45,614 bases of DNA from SM23-78 sp041479965 (lineage in GTDB: Archaea > Nanobdellota > Nanobdellia > Woesearchaeales > SM23-78), in the NCBI GenBank assembly GCA_041479965.1, contig JBGOZE010000004.1, positions 1-45,614 on the forward strand, read 5' to 3'. This document shows positions 40,070 to 45,614 of the stretch, in pieces (within the stretch, counting starts at the first letter, position 1; every line of letters begins with the position of its first letter). The translations under genes and the position numbers were made by a program. The notes beneath the pieces are model-generated. The model had not been told where the DNA came from. It was given only the letters and a program-made list of their open reading frames with translations, and did no database searches.

Positions 40070-41095
40070 TTATTCCAGCAATCTGCTGATTGATAATCCT
40101 CTGTTGATGTTGTATATGACTCTTGCAAAGTACTTGGCTGCGCTTACTTCAACGTACCAAGGGTATTTATTTGCAAATCCTTGTCCGTGATAAACAACAT
40201 CTGTGCCTATTACCCTGGTTAGGATTCCTTCTTTGTGAGCATTGCTCAGCCTCTCAATCGCAGGGCCTGTAAGCAAGGGCAGGCTTGCTGCCACATAAAT
40301 CTCTTTTGCTCCTTGCTCTTTCATTTTTTTCAGAGACGTAATAATAGTGCCTGCTGTGTCCAGGATGTCGTCTATAATGAAGGCTTTCTTGCCTTTCACA
40401 TCCCCAAGAAGGTGCATGTTCTCAACAACATTAGCCTTGGAATAATCCCTTTCCTTGTAAAGCAAGGCCAGCTTTATGCCTAGTTTTTTTGCATAATAAA
40501 TAGCTCTTGCAGCTCCGCCAGCATCAGGAGCAACAATAACAAGGTCATTAAGCCCAATATTCTCTTGTATGTAATCCATAAAATTCTTTGAAGCGCGAAG
40601 ATTCTCAAGAATGGCTTTCCTGAAAAAGCCAGCAATTGCCTCGTTGTGAACATCAAGGGTTATTACTCGCGTTGCCCCGGCATCTTCCAGTTCCCTTGCA
40701 GCCATGGCAGCTGTCACTCCCTCTCTGGTCTTTGGCTTGTCCTGCCTTGCATATGGGAATACAGGTATTACTGCTGTGATGTAATGAGCATCAGCCATCT
40801 TGGCTGCATTGATTGCTGTTTTTAAGGCTACAAAATTATCATTAACACTCAAGCCATCATTCTGGTTGGCAACATCCTGAAAAATGTATACATCCTGGTT
40901 CCTGATGCTCTCATCAATTTCTGTTTTTAATTCAGTGTTGCTGAACTTGGTTTCTTTGGTCTTGATAAGCTCAATCCCATCAGAGCCTTCTTCTTTTTCA
41001 ATTATTTTCTTCAGCTCCTCAACAACTTTTTGTGTAAAAAACCTTCCAGAATCGCAGGTAAGTATGCCTAGTTTGCCTCGTGTAAAAGCATCCAT
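40070..41095 (-). CDS. prs: Ribose-phosphate pyrophosphokinase (PRPP synthetase)
   Basis: A 341-aa protein. VIPVFPYARQDKPKTREG is the ATP flexible loop, and APDAGGAARA and IDDILDTAGTI form the ribose-5-phosphate and PRPP loops. It makes PRPP from ribose-5-phosphate and ATP for nucleotide synthesis. Start ATG 41095 is preceded by GGGGTGAT four bases upstream, the best Shine-Dalgarno in the window; a GTG at 41104 is not needed. Confidence 0.94.
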   Translation of the reverse strand: MDAFTRGKLGILTCDSGRFFTQKVVEELKKIIEKEEGSDGIELIKTKETKFSNTELKTEIDESIRNQDVYIFQDVANQNDGLSVNDNFVALKTAINAAKMADAHYITAVIPVFPYARQDKPKTREGVTAAMAARELEDAGATRVITLDVHNEAIAGFFRKAILENLRASKNFMDYIQENIGLNDLVIVAPDAGGAARAIYYAKKLGIKLALLYKERDYSKANVVENMHLLGDVKGKKAFIIDDILDTAGTIITSLKKMKEQGAKEIYVAASLPLLTGPAIERLSNAHKEGILTRVIGTDVVYHGQGFANKYPWYVEVSAAKYFARVIYNINRGLSISRLLE

Positions 41096-41099
41096 GACA

Positions 41100-41107
41100 A
41101 TCACCCC
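41100..41107 (-). promoter_or_regulatory. Shine-Dalgarno of prs
   Basis: On the minus strand GGGGTGAT precedes TGTC-ATG. It fixes the start at 41095 and shows that this mRNA has a leader, unlike most here. Confidence 0.6.
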
Positions 41108-41131
41108 TGTATTTTGACAAACTTAATATAC

Positions 41132-41139
41132 TATATAAA
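41132..41139 (+). promoter_or_regulatory. Shared divergent TATA region of prs and DUF460 gene
   Basis: TATATAAA is centred about 24 bases before plus-strand ATG 41159. Read on the minus strand the same AT block (TTTATATAGTATATTAAG) serves prs with a leader of some 15-20 bases. Confidence 0.45.
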
Positions 41140-41158
41140 TTTTCTCACTATTGAGAAT

Positions 41159-42325
41159 ATGACTTTATTAATCATCGGCGTAGACCCTGGCACTACATTA
41201 GGCTATGCAATAATCACAGATAAAGGAGAATTCCTCACCAGCGGCTCTGGAAAGGAGTTCGGCATGAGTGAGCTCATAAGCAACATCATAAGCTTTGGCA
41301 GGCCGCTCATAGTTGGGTGCGACAAGAATCCTCCTCCATGGTTTGCAGAGAGCCTCTCAGTGAAGCTAGGAGCCAAGCTGTTCTATCCTAAAGAAGATTT
41401 GCGCGTTAATGAGAAGAGAGAGATGGTCAGGCAATATGATGTGAAGCTCAATGCCCATGAGATGGATGCTCTTGCCTCTGCGATGTTCGCCTTGGTCAAA
41501 CACAGGAATTTCTTTGGCAAGATAGAGCGCTTCTTAGAGCAGAAGAAAAAGCAGGAGCTAGAAGAGGCTGTGAAGCTCATCATGGTCAGGAACCAAGACC
41601 TGCCATTAGAAGCTGCGCTTAGCATGGCTGAGCAGAAAGACAAGGAAAAAACTGTCGAGACTCCAAGGCAGGCTGTGAAAGAAGCTGAGAAAAATGCTGA
41701 TAAGAGCTCTTTCAGCGAAAAAATGATGAGAGAGATGATTGCGAGGATTGTCTTGCTCGAAGAAGAGAACAGGAAGCTCCATAGCTTGGTAAGGGAGAAG
41801 GATGGCTTATTACGCAGGCTGAGCAAGAGAGTGCTTTCTGCTCCTAAAGAAGAGCTGGTTGATTACAAGGAGCAAAGGATAAAGCATTACACCAAGCAGC
41901 TCAAGGAGAACACTCGCCTAGTGCAGCACTATGAAAAGGAAATCAAGAGGATGGATGATTTCATAGCAAGCCAGAGCAAAGGGTTGCTCGTGAAAAAATT
42001 GCATGACCTGGGCAGTGATGAGTTCGAGCACAAACGTTTCCTGAACATTGGAGAAGGGGATGTTTTGCTTGTTGAGAACCCTGGAAGCATAAGCCAGAGA
42101 GTCATTGACGAGCTGAAAGGCAAGGTCAAAGTGATAATAACCAATAACATTCCTAAGAAAGGCATGCCTGGGTTTGCATTGTTAAAGCCTGAAGGAGCCA
42201 TCCTCAAGGAGACCAAGCATTTTGCTATTGCTGATAAGAATGCTGTTGAGGATGCTCTCAGGAAAAAAGACCTGCTCAAAGATATTCTTGAAGAGTACAG
42301 GCAGGAGAGGAAGAAGGAAGAATAA
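41159..42325 (+). CDS. DUF460-type protein with RNase H-like domain and coiled coil
   Basis: A 388-aa protein. IIGVDPGTTLGYAIIT at the start is the RNase H/actin-like beta-hairpin seen in DUF460 proteins. It has GCDKNPPP and KLNAHEMDALASAMFAL as further family blocks. Residues 120-290 are a long charged coiled coil, and the last 90 form a small alpha/beta domain. The family is archaeal, with a Holliday-junction-resolvase-like fold, and has no proven role. ATG 41159 is chosen over the TTG at 41114 because of the TATA spacing. Confidence 0.82.
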   Translation: MTLLIIGVDPGTTLGYAIITDKGEFLTSGSGKEFGMSELISNIISFGRPLIVGCDKNPPPWFAESLSVKLGAKLFYPKEDLRVNEKREMVRQYDVKLNAHEMDALASAMFALVKHRNFFGKIERFLEQKKKQELEEAVKLIMVRNQDLPLEAALSMAEQKDKEKTVETPRQAVKEAEKNADKSSFSEKMMREMIARIVLLEEENRKLHSLVREKDGLLRRLSKRVLSAPKEELVDYKEQRIKHYTKQLKENTRLVQHYEKEIKRMDDFIASQSKGLLVKKLHDLGSDEFEHKRFLNIGEGDVLLVENPGSISQRVIDELKGKVKVIITNNIPKKGMPGFALLKPEGAILKETKHFAIADKNAVEDALRKKDLLKDILEEYRQERKKEE

Positions 42326-42416
42326 GGGAAAAGGTTTTTTTTTGTCATCTTTTTGTTACGAATTCTCGACTATTCCGAACGAAAGATTTAAATAATTCTC
42401 AGACAACACCCAATTC

Positions 42417-42962
42417 ATGGCCCTAGACCTAAGAACAGTTACAAGAGAATTCTATGAGACAGAATCCTATTATGGACATCCAACTCCGAATATGAATTTG
42501 AAAGCTCCCTCTGTGTCAAAAGTCAACATCGAGGCGGTCATCAAGGACATGGAATCCAGAGGATTATCCATAAATAAAGACTTGTCTGAAAAAGAAGTGT
42601 TGTATTCGTCAGGTGGCACGCATAAAAAGGCAACTGTTCCTTTGGATAGCCAATTTGAGAAAAGTGCAGAAGTGACAGGAATTATCCTTAGGCATGATGT
42701 GTGGTATGCTAATCTTGAGATAATCATAAGAGACTACGACAAAAGTGAAGTTGACAATCCAGATGTGATTGGAGGTAATGTGACAATTGAATGCGGCATC
42801 TATTGCAAGATTGACTACAAAGGCCCTCAGGAACATGAAAACTTGGTAGATATTACTGAATCTGTAGTCAAGAAACATTACGGCAGGTTCGGTTTTCTGA
42901 TGAGTGATAAAGACAAGCAAATTGCCAAAACACTTAAATCTGTTCTTAAAGAAAAGAAATAA
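42417..42962 (+). CDS. Hypothetical protein, 181 aa
   Basis: Not recognised. It is soluble, with a mixed alpha/beta pattern; a beta-rich part at 75-145 (KKATVPLD, AEVTGIILR, WYANLEIIIRDYD, NVTIECGIYCKI) suggests a sandwich or lipid-binding-like fold, and a basic C-terminal helix ends KSVLKEKK. Base use is more AT-rich than the neighbours, like the HAD at 39351. TTTAAA lies about 27 bases before the ATG, supporting a real gene. Confidence 0.7.
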   Translation: MALDLRTVTREFYETESYYGHPTPNMNLKAPSVSKVNIEAVIKDMESRGLSINKDLSEKEVLYSSGGTHKKATVPLDSQFEKSAEVTGIILRHDVWYANLEIIIRDYDKSEVDNPDVIGGNVTIECGIYCKIDYKGPQEHENLVDITESVVKKHYGRFGFLMSDKDKQIAKTLKSVLKEKK

Positions 42963-43011
42963 GCTATTAATTTTCTCACCAATGTTTATTCTTATGAAAT
43001 ATTTATTCTTC

Positions 43012-43884
43012 TCAATCCACGACAAAGATTCCCTTGTGGATTACTACCTTCACTTCCTGGCCGAGCTCAAAGCTATTAATCGGATGATTCCTAACCATGC
43101 TTGACTGGAAGTCAAAAGGATTGATGACCTCAAGATAAGGATGGGTCCTGGCAACATAGGTCGAGTGCTTCTTGAGCACAGCATAGCTCAGCTTGGCATA
43201 ATCAATTATGAGATGATTGTTTGTTATCAAGTCCACCAGGTTTATCTTTGACCCTAGTTTCTCGACCTTGTAAACCTTGTCATCTGCAAGTATCACATCT
43301 CCTTTCTCAAACCCGGGGAGCCTGACGAACACGCTTATCCTGTAGATGTTCTTGCTGGTCTGCTTGTTCCTTGAGAAAAGATGAGGGCTGGCTTTGTAGA
43401 CTCCTCCAAAGCGGTCCTGCAATTCCTTTCCAAGGTTCTGAGCTATCTTCTGGTTGGTCACATAAAGGTCATAGCCGTCATCCAGGCGCTCAGTCTTGTT
43501 GATGAACATGCCTCTGTGCCTCAATGCGCTCACTCTCTGCTGCAAGAGCTCGATGCTCTTCTCAAGGATGTCATAGTTAGAGCTCCTGACCTGAAGCACA
43601 GCTTCATAATACTGCGTTCCTTCTTTCTCACACAGGTTGCACTTGGCAAGCTTCAGGGTTACTGGAACAATCTTCTCATCCTTCTTAATCATGACTATGA
43701 CTTTGTTATCTTTCTTTTCCTTAAGAGTCTGAGGGTATTCGATGTTCTTGATGATCACCTTGCCATTAGGATACTGTTTCTTGACTTTTTCTGAGATGAC
43801 AAGCTTGATATCCTTGAAGAGCTTCCACTGGTTATGATCAAGGTACTTGTTGCAAGAACATAGAGTAAGAGCAATTGCCTTCAT
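43012..43884 (-). CDS. NMD3-family 60S/50S export or assembly factor (short)
   Basis: A 290-aa protein. EGTQYYEAVLQVR and the region DGYDLYVTNQKIAQNLGKELQDRFGG to RNKQTSKNIYRISVFVRLPGFEKGDVI match archaeal NMD3. Of the N-terminal zinc ribbon only LCSC and CNLC remain, so the front end is reduced (archaeal NMD3 proteins usually begin with CxxC pairs). GGGGGT about six bases before ATG 43884 is a Shine-Dalgarno, with a TTATAAAA box near 43930. Likely role: binding of the large subunit. Confidence 0.85.
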   Translation of the reverse strand: MKAIALTLCSCNKYLDHNQWKLFKDIKLVISEKVKKQYPNGKVIIKNIEYPQTLKEKKDNKVIVMIKKDEKIVPVTLKLAKCNLCEKEGTQYYEAVLQVRSSNYDILEKSIELLQQRVSALRHRGMFINKTERLDDGYDLYVTNQKIAQNLGKELQDRFGGVYKASPHLFSRNKQTSKNIYRISVFVRLPGFEKGDVILADDKVYKVEKLGSKINLVDLITNNHLIIDYAKLSYAVLKKHSTYVARTHPYLEVINPFDFQSSMVRNHPINSFELGQEVKVVIHKGIFVVD

Positions 43885-44011
43885 ACAATACCCCCTTTTA
43901 TGATGATGGTAAGTGCATTGGATTTTATAAGCTTTGCCATTTATTTATAAACAGATTCAGGCGCACGCAAAACCACAACCTTTTTTAAGCCCTCACATTT
44001 CATGATAGCTG

Positions 44012-44668
44012 ATGTTCGGCAAAAAAGTCAAAAAAGAAAAAACAGAGCCCAAGAAGCCAACCACCTGGTATGGCAAGGTATGGTTCTTTATTTGGCATGA
44101 CAATTCTCCGGCCAGCTGGATTGTGAACATAATACTGGCTTTCATCATAATCAAGTTCATAGTCTACCCTGGGCTCGGATTGATTTTTGGCACGAATTTT
44201 CCCATAGTGGCTGTTGTGAGCGACAGCATGGAGCACCGAGGAATAGCTTTTGATGATTGGTGGGCTAAGAACGAGGACTACTATCTAGCTCTTAACATTA
44301 CCAAGGACCAGTTTGAGGATTATCCTTTCAGGAACGGCTTCAACAGGGGAGACATAATGTTCCTCACAGGCAAGAAGCCTGCTGACATCAGCATAGGAGA
44401 GGTAATTGTCTTCCAGTCAAAGCTAGAATACCCTATAATCCACAGAGTGATTGGGAAAGGTGAGAAGGGAATGTGGGTGTTTGAGACCAAGGGAGATAAT
44501 AATCCTGGTCAGATAGTCAATGACAAGCTTGATGAGACTCGCATCCTTGAGAAGCAGTTGCTCGGCAGAGCTGCCTTCAGAGTTCCTTTTTTGGGTTATG
44601 TGAAGATATGGTTTGTTGACTTCTTGAGATTCATAGGCATAGGCAACATATTCGGCCCAACTGGCTAA
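44012..44668 (+). CDS. Signal peptidase I (archaeal/ER type)
   Basis: A 218-aa protein. A membrane segment (about 36-58) leads to VVSDSMEH with the catalytic Ser72. IIHRVIGK holds His144, which replaces the Lys of bacterial enzymes. TKGDNNPGQ holds Asp162. A hydrophobic end (VKIWFVDFLRFIGIG) may be a second anchor. It removes signal peptides outside the cytoplasmic membrane. TTTTTTAA is centred about 26 bases before ATG 44012; ATG 44002 is out of frame. Confidence 0.92.
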   Translation: MFGKKVKKEKTEPKKPTTWYGKVWFFIWHDNSPASWIVNIILAFIIIKFIVYPGLGLIFGTNFPIVAVVSDSMEHRGIAFDDWWAKNEDYYLALNITKDQFEDYPFRNGFNRGDIMFLTGKKPADISIGEVIVFQSKLEYPIIHRVIGKGEKGMWVFETKGDNNPGQIVNDKLDETRILEKQLLGRAAFRVPFLGYVKIWFVDFLRFIGIGNIFGPTG

Positions 44669-44703
44669 TTCTTCATTGGGGTTAGTTTTTTGAAAAAATT
44701 CCG

Positions 44704-44722
44704 ATATATATATATATATATA
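44704..44722. repeat. TA dinucleotide repeat
   Basis: An uninterrupted alternation of A and T for 19 bases. It could serve as a multi-register TATA region for the gene at 44775, although it lies about 55-70 bases before that start. Copy number may vary between strains. Confidence 0.8.
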
Positions 44723-44774
44723 CTTACAGATTCTTCTTTTTGTATTCAAGTAAAAAAACAGGGGCGGTATAGCT

Positions 44775-45557
44775 ATGGAAACATCATCTGGACTGGAAAA
44801 GATTGCTGAACCCGGCAAAAAGCCTAATTCTTTAAAGCATAAGCTGAAAGTATTGGCTGCGGCAGTTCCACTGGCTTTGATGAGCTACGCTCCAGCAGCA
44901 ATTGCCCAGGATACACATGCCACTCGGCCAGCGGAAAAAAAGGAGTTAATCAGCATTGCTTCCTACACTGATTTGCGCGGGACTTTTGGAGGCTCGATAA
45001 GCCTAGGAAAGATTAATGATGCGACCAAGTCTGGCTTTAGGGCAGGTTTTTTTGCAGAGCCTAAAAAAAGCCAAAACATTCGCTTCACTCCCCCTCCTTA
45101 CGAACGATATGCAGACGATTATTACTGGACGATAGTTTCCGAGAAGTTCTCAGGAGGTATTACAGCAGACTGGCTGCTTGGCAAGTCAGACAGGCTTCTG
45201 ATTGGTCTTGGAGGAGGCCTTGGGTTTGAAGTCACAAAATCAAGCAATAATTTGCACGATGGATTGATACATCTTGATGCTCAAAGTGCCAATGGCTCTC
45301 TTTATAGCCTGGATGAATATATTTATTCTGATGGAGACTTGACCAAGGTTTTTGGCAGAGCCCGTGTGTCAGCGTCTTTTCCTGTAAGCAAAAGACTTCT
45401 CGCAGGCATTGAAGCAGGAGCAGATGTTGGCAGGCGGCCTGTCTATGGATTTCCGGATTTTATATATCAAGGCCCCTTATATGATTCCCGAGTAAAGCCA
45501 CATCACAGGAATAATTTTATCTTAGGGATTAACCTAACTTATATTCTTAATAAATAG
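44775..45557 (+). CDS. Secreted beta-rich protein resembling an outer-membrane barrel
   Basis: A 260-aa protein. Basic residues (KHKLK), a hydrophobic core (about 26-40) and AIA-QD at 42-46 form a signal peptide with a clean AxA cleavage site. The mature part is a series of alternating hydrophobic/polar strands rich in Gly and Tyr (GGITADWLLGK, LLIGLGGGLGFEV, GRARVSASFPVSKRLLAG) and ends NFILGINLTYILNK, similar to the last strand of bacterial barrels. An outer-membrane-type barrel is unexpected in an archaeon. It may be a transferred gene or an archaeal surface protein of another fold. Signal peptidase I is encoded just upstream. Confidence 0.65.
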   Translation: METSSGLEKIAEPGKKPNSLKHKLKVLAAAVPLALMSYAPAAIAQDTHATRPAEKKELISIASYTDLRGTFGGSISLGKINDATKSGFRAGFFAEPKKSQNIRFTPPPYERYADDYYWTIVSEKFSGGITADWLLGKSDRLLIGLGGGLGFEVTKSSNNLHDGLIHLDAQSANGSLYSLDEYIYSDGDLTKVFGRARVSASFPVSKRLLAGIEAGADVGRRPVYGFPDFIYQGPLYDSRVKPHHRNNFILGINLTYILNK

Positions 45558-45577
45558 GAAATGTATAAGTTTAGAGC

Positions 45578-45614
45578 ATGTCTCCTCAGGTATTCCAAAA
45601 TCCAAAAGCACAAA
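45578..45614 (+). CDS. Possible start of a further gene (partial)
   Basis: ATG 45578 opens a frame running off the right edge (MSPQVFQNPKAQ). TTAATAAAT is centred about 26 bases upstream, the same spacing as other genes here. Twelve codons are too few to name it. Confidence 0.35.
   Translation, partial: MSPQVFQNPKAQ

Overview
This window is chromosomal DNA from an archaeon, most likely a DPANN lineage of the Woesearchaeota/Pacearchaeota type. Purely archaeal information-processing genes are spread across it: topoisomerase VI A and B, RIO1 kinase, a Dim2/Pno1-like KH protein, aIF5A, ribosomal protein L40e, release factor aRF1, Nop5 and fibrillarin, NMD3, a Hel308-type helicase, a DUF460 protein, and two intron-containing tRNAs. 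Several of these are shortened relative to family norms (Nop5 without its N-terminal domain, Hel308 without RecA1, aRF1 without the minidomain, NMD3 with a reduced zinc region), which fits a reduced DPANN genome. The lineage is inferred; no rRNA is present. Many genes have a TATA-like TTTAAA or TTTATAAA box centred about 25-30 nt before the start codon, implying mostly leaderless mRNAs. I used this spacing to choose several start codons.

Layout. 1-2784: the 3' end of an unknown gene and its terminator, then an AT-rich cassette of radical SAM/SPASM enzyme, sulfotransferase-like protein and NUDIX hydrolase. 2964-8823: RIO1, KH protein, top6B-top6A, PHP phosphoesterase and a conserved unknown. 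8889-15248: HAD, nucleoside-kinase-like NTPase, PfkB kinase, a degenerate PEP-synthase-like protein, a TtuA/Ncs6-type tRNA thiolase, a winged-helix-like small protein and CorA. 15284-17963 (minus): TrmJ-like methyltransferase, site-2 protease, L40e, aIF5A. 18120-24321: RecB/Cas4-like nuclease, lipase-like hydrolase, M14-like deacylase, an internally duplicated unknown, a split MgtE transporter, a tiny 40-aa gene and a SprT-like protease. 24371-28825: aRF1; then nop5, a membrane protein, fibrillarin and thiI as one tight run; then a Yip1-like membrane protein.

28889-35778 is the most interesting part. Beyond pyrG lies a minus-strand locus of three D-Ala-D-Ala-ligase-type ATP-grasp domains. One is fused to the C-terminus of a lysine 2,3-aminomutase. 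Two short ORFs, 44 and 31 codons, each sit directly upstream of a ligase gene. Their C-terminal parts share a pattern of a small residue, four hydrophobics, an acid and Lys. A divergent C39-like cysteine peptidase gene lies next to the locus. I propose a candidate peptide-tailoring or amino-acid-ligation system, possibly using beta-lysine. The gene arrangement is read directly from the sequence; the function is inference.

35834-45614: cysS, tRNA-Asn with one intron, tRNA-Ile with an apparent two introns, the N-terminally missing Hel308-like helicase, a second HAD, PRPP synthetase, DUF460, an unknown, NMD3, signal peptidase I, a secreted beta-rich protein resembling an outer-membrane barrel, and possibly the first codons of one more gene. 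No CRISPR array, insertion sequence or rRNA gene was seen.
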